From assembly GCF_042681745.1 (NCBI RefSeq), contig NZ_JBHUGF010000010.1, positions 2,852,001 to 2,916,000 of the forward strand: 64,000 nt of DNA, given 5' to 3'. The notes below the pieces were generated by a model. It was given only the letters and a program-made list of their open reading frames with translations, had not been told where the DNA came from and searched no databases. Below, piece after piece: positions 24,767-33,601 of this stretch (its first letter is position 1; every line of letters starts with the position of its first letter). Origin of the DNA: Saccharibacillus nicotianae. Its GTDB lineage: Bacteria > Bacillota > Bacilli > Paenibacillales > Paenibacillaceae. The position numbers were made by a program, and so were the translations under genes.

Positions 24767-25766
24767 AATAATCAGCCACATTTTCTTGAGTCACTACAGA
24801 GATTCCGGTATCTACACGAACAGGTACAGGCGATACAATACCACTAAGCGAACGGGCAGGAACAGTCAATCCATGATGTAAATGAAACAGATATTGTAGT
24901 GACCAATAGCCCATATTCCATGTTCCTTGTGCAATGGTTGCATTGATCGTACCTGACTTGATCATATCTAATGTTTCTTTATTGGTGTCGAAGCTAATAA
25001 TAACAGGCTTACTTGCACCTGTACGTCCTGATTGTTCGACGGCTCGCCCTACGCCATAACTTCCTGTCGCTTCAGTAATAAAAATACCTTTGAGATCAGG
25101 ATACTGACGTAATAAGCGGGTTGTAATCTGCTCTGCTTTGACCGCATCGCCTTCGTGATTATCTACTGCAATAATCTTCATCTGGGGATAGCGATTTTTG
25201 ATTTCTTTTTCAAATCCCTGCGTTCGTTCTTTATGATTTTGCTGATTGGTTAATGTAATAATGGCTATCTTTCCTTGATGCTTCGTTAATTTAGCCATCT
25301 GATCGGCGGCTGTCGTGCCTGCATTGGTATTATCTGTTGCTAAAAAAGAGTACGCTTTACTACCAGATGCTTCGGCATCGAACATGACTACAGGGATACC
25401 GGCATCTACCGCTTTATTCACCGATTTGACCAATGCTGGCGAGTCTATTGCAGATATAGCGATACCGGCTGGCTTTTTCGCAATAATCTGATCCAAGACA
25501 AGCGCTTGTTCACGAGCATCATATTGAGTCGCACCACGATATTCAACCGATACATTTAGCGCTTCAGCGGCATCTTCGAATCCTTTCAGCCCACTTTTCC
25601 AATATTCCATTCCAGACTGGAAAGTAACCATCACATAATTTTCGTCAATATTCCCCTTTAATCCCTGCTCTGTCCAAGCCGCAGATTTCTCATCTAATCG
25701 ATATTGCATAATATAAATAATCAAAGCGCCGATCAAAATCATATAGATCAACAGCATTTTACGCAT
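24756..25766 (-). CDS. Membrane-anchored sugar-binding protein, sensor accessory
   Basis: A 336-aa Peripla_BP_4 (RbsB/XylF-type) protein. One N-terminal membrane segment (MLLIYMILIGALIIYIMQY) lacks a lipobox or clear cleavage site, so it probably stays anchored facing out. Ligand-fold landmarks are KPAGIAISAIDSPAL, GIPVVMFDAEASGSKAYSFLATDN and GIFITEATGSYGVGRAV. It leads an operon with the YesM kinase and YesN regulator and no transporter genes, as in XylFII-LytS-YesN sugar sensors. ATG at 25766 follows GGAGGG. The likely role is to report extracellular sugar to the kinase. Confidence 0.85.
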   Translation of the reverse strand: MRKMLLIYMILIGALIIYIMQYRLDEKSAAWTEQGLKGNIDENYVMVTFQSGMEYWKSGLKGFEDAAEALNVSVEYRGATQYDAREQALVLDQIIAKKPAGIAISAIDSPALVKSVNKAVDAGIPVVMFDAEASGSKAYSFLATDNTNAGTTAADQMAKLTKHQGKIAIITLTNQQNHKERTQGFEKEIKNRYPQMKIIAVDNHEGDAVKAEQITTRLLRQYPDLKGIFITEATGSYGVGRAVEQSGRTGASKPVIISFDTNKETLDMIKSGTINATIAQGTWNMGYWSLQYLFHLHHGLTVPARSLSGIVSPVPVRVDTGISVVTQENVADYYAK

Positions 25767-25928
25767 AATTCGATATTCCCTCCAGATCATGTCCCTGAAC
25801 CATTTTCATATGATCTAATATAACTCAAATCATTTATTAAGAAAACGCTTTAATTGTAAAAGGCGGACGATGATTGTATGCTTGAGAGCTATTTAGAAAC
25901 CTAATGCGACACAAAAAACAATTAAACC

Positions 25929-25970
25929 AAAAAAACCTGCACTCACGATGATTATGAGTACAGGTTTTTT
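25929..25970 (-). terminator. Terminator of the nucleoside phosphorylase gene
   Basis: AAAAAACCTG-C-ACTCA ... TGAGT-A-CAGGTTTTTT, 49 bp after the stop at 26019. Confidence 0.85.
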
Positions 25971-26018
25971 CATATATGATTTTACATTTGTAAGAGTTCA
26001 TCTGTTTCTTATACTTCT

Positions 26019-26747
26019 TTATCCACGTTTTGCTAGTGTAACCGTTGCTTGAATCGCCGCTTCAATCTCGCGTTGAATAGCATTAGCAACGGTATCTGTA
26101 TTCGGATCATACTCTTCAGCTAGATCCGCATCCGCATAACCGTCTAAAGCGACAATGGCTCCTGCACGAATCCCGCGAAGAGAAGCGATAATGTATAGTG
26201 CTGAAATTTCCATTTCTACCGCTAAAGCGCCGGCTTGTTTGTACTTTTTGTGTGGAAATTCTTCGACTCCGTTGAAAAAGACATCCAGTGTAACCGTTAT
26301 TCCTTTTTGCACAATACCTTCACTTTGACGTGCCGCTTGATACAATGCTTCGGTGACTTCGCTATCCGCTACCGCCGGGAACGCTTCAGGAACAAGCTGA
26401 CGAGTTAATCCATCGGTACGCACTGCCGCTGTACTGACAATCAGGCTACCTGCTGGATGATCGGCAGAGTATGAACCTGCTGTACCAACACGAATAATCG
26501 TTTTGACACCGGCACGAATCAATTCTTCAAAACAAACGGCTGCTCCAGGAGAACCTACACCATGACTAACTACAGCCAATTCAATTCCATCACGCGTACC
26601 GACAAAACTACGATACTCCCGGCTAAATGCTAATTCCCTTGTATTGTCTAACAATGAAGCGATATGAGCCGCACGCTTAGGATCACCACAGACAATCGCG
26701 TATTCAGGTACATCTTCACTATTGATTTGCAAAATAGGCATTAACAT
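26019..26747 (-). CDS. Nucleoside phosphorylase (uridine/purine phosphorylase family)
   Basis: A 242-aa PNP/UDP-family enzyme that splits nucleosides with phosphate. Landmarks: YAIVCGDPKRAAHIASLLD (phosphate-binding GDP-R), VVSHGVGSPGAAVCFEELI, IIRVGTAGSYS and the ribose-contact AVEMEISALYIIASLRGI. The ATG at 26747 stands 4 bp after the preceding stop, with AAAGGAG 13 nt upstream (somewhat far). It lies just downstream of a nucleoside ABC importer, so it likely processes the imported nucleosides. Uridine versus purine specificity cannot be settled by eye. Confidence 0.85.
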   Translation of the reverse strand: MLMPILQINSEDVPEYAIVCGDPKRAAHIASLLDNTRELAFSREYRSFVGTRDGIELAVVSHGVGSPGAAVCFEELIRAGVKTIIRVGTAGSYSADHPAGSLIVSTAAVRTDGLTRQLVPEAFPAVADSEVTEALYQAARQSEGIVQKGITVTLDVFFNGVEEFPHKKYKQAGALAVEMEISALYIIASLRGIRAGAIVALDGYADADLAEEYDPNTDTVANAIQREIEAAIQATVTLAKRG

Positions 26748-26751
26748 TGAA

Positions 26752-27426
26752 TTAATCAAACTCCTTTTTTGTCCATTCATCTTCCGGTATCGGCAAAGCT
26801 TCACCAGAGAAACGTTGTTCTGCAAACGGATCGGCTTCATTATGAAAACCATTTTGTTCCCAGAATCCGGGACGGTCTTCTTTCATAAATTCAAGCCCTG
26901 TAATCCATTTCGCACTTTTCCAAAAATACAAATGTGGTACCACCAGACGTACAGGATATCCATGCTTGGGTGTCAGTGGCTTATGATCATAATGATACGC
27001 TAGCAATACATTGTCAGACAAGAGGTCTGCCAGTGGAACATTGGTCTCATAATCATTGCCACCATGTACCATCACATATTTCGCTTCTGGCTTCACATCC
27101 AATACTTCTAACAGATCGCGAAAGCGTACCCCTTCCCAAAGCGTATCAAATTTCGACCAACGCGTCACACAATGAATATCGCTGGTCATCTGTACTTTAG
27201 GCAAAGTCTGCAAATCGGCATATGAAAATACTCGTTCTTGCTCCACTTCACCAAAAATCTTCAACTGCCATGTATCTGTGTCTACATCAGGTACATCGCC
27301 TTCATGCAATATCGGGAACGTTTCGGTTAAAAATTGACCTGGTGGTAAACGGTCTGCCTGATCGTCTGCTAGATGTTTGGATAATGGCACTCTGGCATTT
27401 TTGATCCGTTCTGCTTTATTTTTCAC
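26752..27426 (-). CDS. Sulfite-oxidase-like molybdopterin oxidoreductase
   Basis: A 224-aa soluble protein of the sulfite oxidase fold. The molybdenum-ligand cysteine is in MTSDIHCVTRWSKFDTLWEG, and the cofactor-binding segments PLTPKHGYPVRLVVPHLYFWKSAKWITGLEF are conserved. There is no Tat signal, unlike MsrP, so it is cytoplasmic. The true substrate of this short bacterial group is unknown. It lies 4 bp from the phosphorylase start, so the two are probably co-transcribed, although no pathway link is obvious. Confidence 0.87.
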   Translation of the reverse strand: MKNKAERIKNARVPLSKHLADDQADRLPPGQFLTETFPILHEGDVPDVDTDTWQLKIFGEVEQERVFSYADLQTLPKVQMTSDIHCVTRWSKFDTLWEGVRFRDLLEVLDVKPEAKYVMVHGGNDYETNVPLADLLSDNVLLAYHYDHKPLTPKHGYPVRLVVPHLYFWKSAKWITGLEFMKEDRPGFWEQNGFHNEADPFAEQRFSGEALPIPEDEWTKKEFD

Positions 27427-27552
27427 TGGATACCCTCCTTCTGTTCATATCGTTTTCTCTCTATATGATGTCTATATACTCTTGTAGCCTATCTATTACT
27501 TTATCATTATTCGTGTACTGTTCTGCATGAATATACACTTCAACTTGTACAA

Positions 27553-28476
27553 TTAACGTGAGCTTCCGTTTGCTCGTTGAGCATCTTTAAGATAACTGCG
27601 ATCTTTGAAAAAGAACATCGCAACCAGTGTCACAATATACGGTAACATCTGTGTAAATTGAGCAGGTAAAGCAAATCCTTGCAGACGAATACTAAAGGCA
27701 TCCATAAAGCCAAACAGCAGGCTAGAAGCGACCACACCAATCGGATTAGATTGCCCCAACATCGTAGCCACCAGAGCGATAAATCCACGCCCTGCGGTCA
27801 TGCCTTCGGTAAACATTGTCACCTGTCCTAGCGATAATTGTGCTCCTGCTAGACCACATAATACGCCAGACATCAATACCGCTCCATATTGAATACGACG
27901 CACAGGAATACCCAGACTTTGAGCAGCTACTGGATTTTCACCTGCGGCACGTAAGCGGAATCCGCTGACTGTTTTGAACAGATAAATCTGCATCAGAATT
28001 GCGGCAAAAAAAGCTAAATAGACAAGTGGTGAATGACCGGAGACAATCCCGCCTAATACCGGAATATCTTTGATAACAGGAATATCCCATTTCGGTAAGC
28101 CCATCATATTTTTATCATAATAAGCGCCTTTTACATCGAAGATTGCCCGTAGACAAAATGTCGTTAAGCCTGCGGCTAGAAAGTTCATCGAGATCCCAAC
28201 TACAATCACATTTGCCCTCAAATTAATACTTATATATGCGAAGATCAGCGAAAATAACATCACACATAAAATAGCAAAAATAATCGCTAACCATACATTG
28301 CCAAGCAAGTGATTACCGAGAATCGCAGAAAAGGCTCCGATCAATACCAGACCTTCTAATCCTACATTGAACAGTCCAACCCGGGCACAGATCGCTCCAC
28401 CTAGAGCAGCGAGAAGAATAGGCGTCACAATACGCAACATGGAATTAAATAAAGACACATCGAATAACTGATCCAT
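27553..28476 (-). CDS. nupQ: Nucleoside ABC transporter permease (NupQ-like)
   Basis: A 307-aa permease of the BPD_transp_2 type: LLAALGGAICARVGLFNVGLEGLVLIGAFSAILG at the N-terminus and GRGFIALVATMLGQSNPIGVVASSLLFGF near the end, characteristic of the NupQ/YufQ nucleoside importers. It overlaps nupP by one base (TAATG) and is the last of the four transporter genes. It pairs with NupP to form the membrane channel. Confidence 0.88.
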   Translation of the reverse strand: MDQLFDVSLFNSMLRIVTPILLAALGGAICARVGLFNVGLEGLVLIGAFSAILGNHLLGNVWLAIIFAILCVMLFSLIFAYISINLRANVIVVGISMNFLAAGLTTFCLRAIFDVKGAYYDKNMMGLPKWDIPVIKDIPVLGGIVSGHSPLVYLAFFAAILMQIYLFKTVSGFRLRAAGENPVAAQSLGIPVRRIQYGAVLMSGVLCGLAGAQLSLGQVTMFTEGMTAGRGFIALVATMLGQSNPIGVVASSLLFGFMDAFSIRLQGFALPAQFTQMLPYIVTLVAMFFFKDRSYLKDAQRANGSSR

Positions 28477-29525
28477 TAATTCTTCTCCTTTCTGCGTTTG
28501 AGGAACGCATAGCCAAATCGTGCCGATACAAATAAGGTCAATACCGCTTGAATAACACTAGCGACTTCTAACGGTACATTCGTATTACGTTCTACACCCA
28601 TCGCACCTGTTTGCAATGCTGCTAGTAATATCCCTGCTACCGCTGTTCCTAGCGGATTGGACGAAGCAAGTAATGTTGCCATAATACCGCTCCAACCATA
28701 ATCTGCGGAAGCTAGTGCACCATCTAGATAACGATGCTGGGTACCAAGTACTTCACCTGCACCTGCAAGTCCAGCCAGTGCTCCACTGGTCAACATGGCT
28801 ACAACCATCATCCGGCCTCTTTTCACTCCACCATAAGCGGCGAAAAAAGGATTATTACCAAGCATCCGAATCTCATAACCGGATACACTTTTTTGTATAA
28901 AAATGTACAAAGCAATTGCCGCCACTATCGCTAAAATAAAGCCCGCATGTAGACTCATACCGGAAAATAACTTCGGTAACCAGATACTTTTATCGATCAT
29001 AGGTGTCTGTGCCATTGCCGCTGAACCACTTTGGTCTTTCAACGGAAAAGCCACCATATATCCGGCAAATAATGAAGCGATATAGTTCAATAACAATGTA
29101 GAGATCAACAGATTAATACCGAATTTTGCATCCATATAGCCTGCGAATAAAGACCACAGACCACCAATTGCCATTCCTACGACTAGGGAAACGATCAGCA
29201 CCATCCAACCTGGCCCCGGTAAATATAGAGCTGTAATCGCCGCCGCTAGTCCACCAAGTACCATCTGTCCGGTAGAACCCATATTAAAGAATCCCGCGCG
29301 AAAAGCTAGAGCCACCCCAAGCCCTGTCAAAATAATCGGTGTCGCGCGTGTTAATGTATTCGTTAAAAAGTAAAAGCTTCCAAAAGCACCATTCCACATT
29401 TCACGATACGTATCGATCACAGAATCGCCTAACAATACAATAGCTATCGCTCCTGCAAGCAAGCCGATAATGACCGCTATAATCGGTTGTAGAAGCGCGA
29501 AAAGATTTCGTTTCAGTCTGGTCAT
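28476..29525 (-). CDS. nupP: Nucleoside ABC transporter permease (NupP-like)
   Basis: A 349-aa permease with the N-terminal FALLQPIIAVIIGLLAGAIAIVLLGDSVIDTYREMWNGAFGS, the RATPIILTGLGVALAFRAGFFNMGSTGQMVLGG motif and the late YGWSGIMATLLASSNPLGTAVAGILLAALQTG, as in NupP/YufP. Its ATG overlaps the ATPase stop by 4 bp. Confidence 0.88.
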   Translation of the reverse strand: MTRLKRNLFALLQPIIAVIIGLLAGAIAIVLLGDSVIDTYREMWNGAFGSFYFLTNTLTRATPIILTGLGVALAFRAGFFNMGSTGQMVLGGLAAAITALYLPGPGWMVLIVSLVVGMAIGGLWSLFAGYMDAKFGINLLISTLLLNYIASLFAGYMVAFPLKDQSGSAAMAQTPMIDKSIWLPKLFSGMSLHAGFILAIVAAIALYIFIQKSVSGYEIRMLGNNPFFAAYGGVKRGRMMVVAMLTSGALAGLAGAGEVLGTQHRYLDGALASADYGWSGIMATLLASSNPLGTAVAGILLAALQTGAMGVERNTNVPLEVASVIQAVLTLFVSARFGYAFLKRRKEKN

Positions 29526-31030
29526 AGTTTGCGCTTCCCTCCTGCCATTAATAAGCTAATCTGTTCTTCGGTCGCTTCTGCGGCAGATAATTCGCCTGCA
29601 ATTGCGCCTTCATACATGACCAGAATCCGATCGGATAATTTAAGAATTTCGGTTAACTCGGAAGAGACTAACAAAATACCGTCTCCTGCTTTGCATTTAG
29701 CAAGCAATTCACCATGAATTGTCTCCATCGCCCCTACATCCACACCACGCGTAGGCTCGGCTGCAATGAGAAACGGTTTATTTTGAGCAAATTCACGCGC
29801 TGCAATTAACTTCTGTAAATTACCACCAGACAGGAATTGCGCTTGCGTATCCAGTGATCCGGTTTTGATCGCAAAACGTTCTACCCATCCACTTACGACT
29901 TTACGAAGTTTGTGACGCTGAATAAGACCGCCTTTTTTGTACTGATGTTGATGTCCCATTAATCCATTATCGAGCACAGTCGCTTCACGCGAAGCTCCCC
30001 ACATATAGCGATCTTCTGGAATATGCGCCATTCCTTGTTCACGAATCGCACGTACAGAATTTCCGGTTACATCTTTGCCATTCAGTTCGACAATGCCGCT
30101 ATCTGGCTGAACAAGCCCTGATATTACCTGTAGCAATTCAGATTGTCCATTACCTGAAATACCTGCAATCCCGACAATCTCGCCCTGACGTACTGTCAAT
30201 GTAACATTATCCAATAATGGCTTGGCGCCTTTGGCTCCTGCAAGGGTTACATTCTGTACATGCATCACAGATGCTCCTGGCTCATTCGCTACACGACTCA
30301 TCGGGATCAGATCGCGTCCAACCATCAGACGAGAAATTTGCTCTTCATCGGTCGTATTGGATTCCATATGTCCGGTGATTACGCCATCACGTAGAACAGT
30401 AATTCGGTCTGCCGCTTCCATCACTTCATGTAGCTTATGTGTAATTAAAATAAAGCTTTTCCCTTGCGCCGCCAGACGTTTGATCGACTGTAATAATTCT
30501 TTGACTTCACTAGGGGTCAGCACACCTGTAGGCTCATCCAGAATAATGACATCTGCTCCTTGATACAACACTTTCAAAATCTCGGTTCGTTGTTGTACAC
30601 CAAGAGGACAATCTCCTGCTTTACGCCACGGATCTACAGGCATTCCGTACATTTGTCCGAGTTCATTGACTTTATCTGCCGCCGCTTTACGATCAAATAA
30701 TCCACTGCGCTTCGGTTCTCCACCGATCACGATATTTTCAGCCAGTGTAAAGCTTGGGAATAACATAAAATGTTGATGTACCATGCCAATTCCTTGACGA
30801 ATCGCTTCAGATGGATCATGAAAATGAACTTCTTTACCATTGATTGTAATGCTACCGGAAGTCGGCTCTTCCATGCCATATAACATGCGCATTAAGGTCG
30901 TTTTACCTGCCCCATTTTCACCGACTAAAGCATGAATTTCACCTTTACGTACATCAAAATTAATATTATGATTTGCCGTAAAATCTCCATACTTTTTGGT
31001 TATATTTTTCATTTCTAATAACAACGTCAT
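29522..31030 (-). CDS. nupO: Nucleoside ABC transporter ATPase, duplicated (NupO-like)
   Basis: A 502-aa double ABC protein. First module: GENGAGKTTLMRMLYG, then VQQRTEILKVLYQGADVIILDEPTGVLTPSE, the wording typical of nucleoside (not ribose) ATPases. Second module: GISGNGQSELLQVISG and LSGGNLQKLIAAREFAQ with AAEPTRGVDVGA. ATG at 31030 has GGAGG 9 nt upstream; an upstream in-frame reading to 31078 runs into the preceding hairpin. It energises the NupPQ channel. Confidence 0.9.
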   Translation of the reverse strand: MTLLLEMKNITKKYGDFTANHNINFDVRKGEIHALVGENGAGKTTLMRMLYGMEEPTSGSITINGKEVHFHDPSEAIRQGIGMVHQHFMLFPSFTLAENIVIGGEPKRSGLFDRKAAADKVNELGQMYGMPVDPWRKAGDCPLGVQQRTEILKVLYQGADVIILDEPTGVLTPSEVKELLQSIKRLAAQGKSFILITHKLHEVMEAADRITVLRDGVITGHMESNTTDEEQISRLMVGRDLIPMSRVANEPGASVMHVQNVTLAGAKGAKPLLDNVTLTVRQGEIVGIAGISGNGQSELLQVISGLVQPDSGIVELNGKDVTGNSVRAIREQGMAHIPEDRYMWGASREATVLDNGLMGHQHQYKKGGLIQRHKLRKVVSGWVERFAIKTGSLDTQAQFLSGGNLQKLIAAREFAQNKPFLIAAEPTRGVDVGAMETIHGELLAKCKAGDGILLVSSELTEILKLSDRILVMYEGAIAGELSAAEATEEQISLLMAGGKRKL

Positions 31031-31078
31031 CGGTATAAACCTCCATTCCAGATTACAATGTACATCAGATAACAACAA

Positions 31079-31106
31079 AACCGGCTGCTCGGTATAGCAG
31101 CCGGTT
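31079..31106 (-). terminator. Intercistronic hairpin (attenuator) after nupN
   Basis: AACCGGCTGCT-cggtat-AGCAGCCGGTT, an 11-bp GC-rich stem between the binding-protein gene and the ATPase gene. On the minus strand it is followed by only TTTTGTTGTT, so termination is probably partial and the binding protein would be made in excess. Confidence 0.7.
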
Positions 31107-31138
31107 AATCAACTTGCCGTGCTTATCAATTCTATTAC

Positions 31139-32185
31139 TTATTTTTGTTCTAACGGGTTTTTTACAACGATTTTGCCAGCGATAATATCGTCGCTGATTT
31201 TTTTCACTTTATTCACAACTTCTTCTCCGATAAATGGACTAAGCTTTGATGTGCTGTCTGTCGTTACAAAAGTAAGACCTACACCTTTTTCTTTTAATCC
31301 ATAAGCTGTGGTACCGAATTTGAAGTTACCATCTACAAAGTCTTTCACAGTCTCATAAGCTACTGCGTCTGTACCTTTTAATTGAGACAATACAACATGA
31401 TCTGGATCTTCTACAGTGCGATCTGTATCTTGACCGGATGTGTATAAGTTTTTCTCTTTCGCTGCTTCAAATACACCTAGATCACTTGTTGCAGATGCTC
31501 CTGCGACAAAGTCAGCACCTTGACCGTATTGCACCAATGCTAATTCTTTTGCTTTAGCTGGATCGTTAAAGCTACCTACATAACCAATTAAAAATTTCGC
31601 TTTTGGATTTACAGAAGCTAATCCTTCTTTGAAGCCTTCACTATATTTTTTAAGCAAAGGTACATCTTGTGCCGCTACCATACCAACAACATTGGTTTTG
31701 GTTGCTAGTCCTGCGGCTGCTCCTAATAAATAAGAAGCTTCATATTCACGGAATCCTACGCTACGTACGTTAGGAAGATCTACAGTTGTATCGATAATGG
31801 CAAATGATTTATCTGGATTTTCTTCGGCAACTTGCTTCAAAACATCTTCTGCTTGGAACGTTGCTGTAATAATAAGATCATAATCTTCTGCTACTGTTGC
31901 ACGCATATTTTGTTCAAAAGCTGTTGGATCAGAAGATTGGATTGTTTTTGTTTCTACCCCAAACTCTTTACCTGCTTTTTGGAAACCTTCGTCCATTTGA
32001 ACAAAGAACTGATTAACCCCTATTTCTTCTGGAAGAACAAGAGCCATTTTCAACTTTTTACCTGTGCCTTCAGCACTGTTACCATTAGACGCTGATTGTT
32101 CGGAATTAGACCCACCAGAACTACATGCTGCTAATAATGCGAACACCATAACTATAGTAATTACGAACATTAAACGCTTCTTCAT
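31139..32185 (-). CDS. nupN: Nucleoside-binding lipoprotein, BMP family (NupN-like)
   Basis: A 348-aa BMP (basic membrane protein) family receptor: lipoprotein signal with LLAACSS (lipid Cys near residue 21), then KMALVLPEEIGVNQFFVQMDEGFQKAGKEFGVE and DFVAGASATSDLGVFEAAKEKNLYTSGQDTD, the PnrA/BmpA-type nucleoside site. First gene of the importer operon. No purine riboswitch or other leader structure was recognisable upstream; 32186-32418 is AT-rich with no convincing gene. Confidence 0.88.
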   Translation of the reverse strand: MKKRLMFVITIVMVFALLAACSSGGSNSEQSASNGNSAEGTGKKLKMALVLPEEIGVNQFFVQMDEGFQKAGKEFGVETKTIQSSDPTAFEQNMRATVAEDYDLIITATFQAEDVLKQVAEENPDKSFAIIDTTVDLPNVRSVGFREYEASYLLGAAAGLATKTNVVGMVAAQDVPLLKKYSEGFKEGLASVNPKAKFLIGYVGSFNDPAKAKELALVQYGQGADFVAGASATSDLGVFEAAKEKNLYTSGQDTDRTVEDPDHVVLSQLKGTDAVAYETVKDFVDGNFKFGTTAYGLKEKGVGLTFVTTDSTSKLSPFIGEEVVNKVKKISDDIIAGKIVVKNPLEQK

Positions 32186-32418
32186 TCTTTTTTATTCCCC
32201 ATTCCATCCAAATTTAACGTATGTTTTCACTAATCCTAAGAAATTTGTCGCCTTTTGTCAAACCTTTTTTAGGTAATATGACGAATAAACGATCATTTTA
32301 TAATAATTTCTTCTTTTATTGCGTCAAATGCGTGCTCAAACTTTTATATTACTTTAATATGGTTAAGACCTTTATACAAGACTTTTTGCTTATCAATCAC
32401 TTAAAATCCAATCGAAAA

Positions 32419-32448
32419 AAAGTCCTGAATACTATCATTCAGGACTTT
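32419..32448 (-). terminator. Terminator of the pectin operon
   Basis: AAAGTCCTGAA ... TTCAGGACTTT; on the minus strand it runs into seven T. It lies 100 bp after the pectinesterase stop. Confidence 0.85.
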
Positions 32449-32465
32449 ACGTTATACATTGTCAG

Positions 32466-32533
32466 GTATTTGGCTTTGCAAAAATTATAGTTTTATTAAA
32501 CGGAGTTGCGCTTATCATACCAAGTATTGGATC
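32466..32533. repeat. Degenerate single copy of the 72-bp repeat
   Basis: GGCTTTGCAAAAATTATAG, a GAGTTGCGCTTATCATACC stretch and AAGTATTGG follow the same order and spacing as a unit of the array at 22583, in the same orientation. It again lies just 3' of a minus-strand gene (pectinesterase). Confidence 0.65.
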
Positions 32534-32547
32534 ATATGAATGGCTAC

Positions 32548-33585
32548 TTATTTGGGTATCCAACCATCGCCTCCTGCCAAAATATGTTCGACAGTGTAAT
32601 CTTCGGCTTCTGTACTATCTAATAAGTAACTCCACGATACTCGATCTTTAATAGAAGCACCTGCACCCTCACTATTATATTCTTGGTATACAACAGTTGA
32701 CTCTGCTTCTGGCTTATTCCAGTTATCCCAACCTGTAGAATGAATATGTGCTCCTATATGACATCTGATCCATGTCACTTTAGCATAATTACGCCACGGT
32801 CTACCTAAGTAAAAGCTATGTGGTGGTGCATCACTGGTTAACTGGCAATCCAAAAATACATATCCATACTGCACATCTTCTGGTGTAGAAGCCGCTGTTA
32901 ACCAGCCATGTATCATTGATTCGCTAGTACCCTCTGTATCCTTAGATAAGCTAGATAGAAGTTCACGTTTTCTAGCAAAAATCTCACACCGATCAAACAC
33001 AGCCGTCGCTGATCCAAAAATAAAATCAATATTTCCTTCTATATAACAGTGCTTATAATATTGTCGTTGAGCACGACGAAATGCGCCTTCGCGCGGGCCA
33101 CCAAATGTACTACGATCAATAGGTTGAGGTGGTAATGGCCCTGTAAACAATGTATCCTGCTGCCCTACAAATCGACAATGATCAAAAACAGCTCGATCAC
33201 TATCCACATATACGGCTAACGCTTGCCCTACTTGCTCGCCTGCACCTGCGCTATTGATAAAAGATAGATGTTCTGCTCTAAAATCATCACTTCCTACAAA
33301 TACGGTATACGAGTAAAACGTATGATATAACGATCCATCTGCAAATGTTTTGCGTGCATAATCATCATAGGTAATCACAGTCGGTTGAGCAGGATCACCG
33401 ATCAAATGAACAAACGGCTTTTCAATATGAAGTTTTTCGTAATACGTTCCAGCCTGAATATATATAACAGTAGGATATTCACGATGATGTGGTATCTCAT
33501 CGATAGCACTCTGGATGCTAGTATAGTCACCGCTTCCATCTAATGCAACGGTTACTTCCAATAATAAAGCTGGAATATCCCGCAC
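32548..33585 (-). CDS. Pectinesterase (CE8), cytoplasmic
   Basis: A 345-aa carbohydrate esterase family 8 enzyme that removes methyl esters from galacturonides. Catalytic set: Q121 (QVGQALAV), Q142-Q143-D144 (GQQDTLF), D187 (GNIDFIFGSA), R262 and W264 (YLGRPWRN). There is no signal peptide, so it should act inside the cell on imported methylated oligogalacturonides. The start is GTG at 33585 with GGAGG 9 nt upstream. Last gene of the operon with the oligosaccharide importer and LacI regulator. Confidence 0.9.
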   Translation of the reverse strand: MRDIPALLLEVTVALDGSGDYTSIQSAIDEIPHHREYPTVIYIQAGTYYEKLHIEKPFVHLIGDPAQPTVITYDDYARKTFADGSLYHTFYSYTVFVGSDDFRAEHLSFINSAGAGEQVGQALAVYVDSDRAVFDHCRFVGQQDTLFTGPLPPQPIDRSTFGGPREGAFRRAQRQYYKHCYIEGNIDFIFGSATAVFDRCEIFARKRELLSSLSKDTEGTSESMIHGWLTAASTPEDVQYGYVFLDCQLTSDAPPHSFYLGRPWRNYAKVTWIRCHIGAHIHSTGWDNWNKPEAESTVVYQEYNSEGAGASIKDRVSWSYLLDSTEAEDYTVEHILAGGDGWIPK

Positions 33586-33601
33586 AGTTCACCCTCCTCA
33601 T

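Noticed and set aside
26748..26852. Longer N-terminus for the nucleoside phosphorylase
   Set aside because: It would overlap the oxidoreductase gene by about 100 bp, has no ribosome site, and adds residues foreign to the family.
32186..32418. Purine riboswitch or PurR box before the nucleoside importer
   Set aside because: I looked for the conserved riboswitch core and for a PurBox pair and found neither.
32221..32490. 89-residue + strand frame, Phe/Leu/Lys-rich
   Set aside because: No ribosome binding site, low-complexity AT-rich composition, and it runs through the pectin operon terminator.
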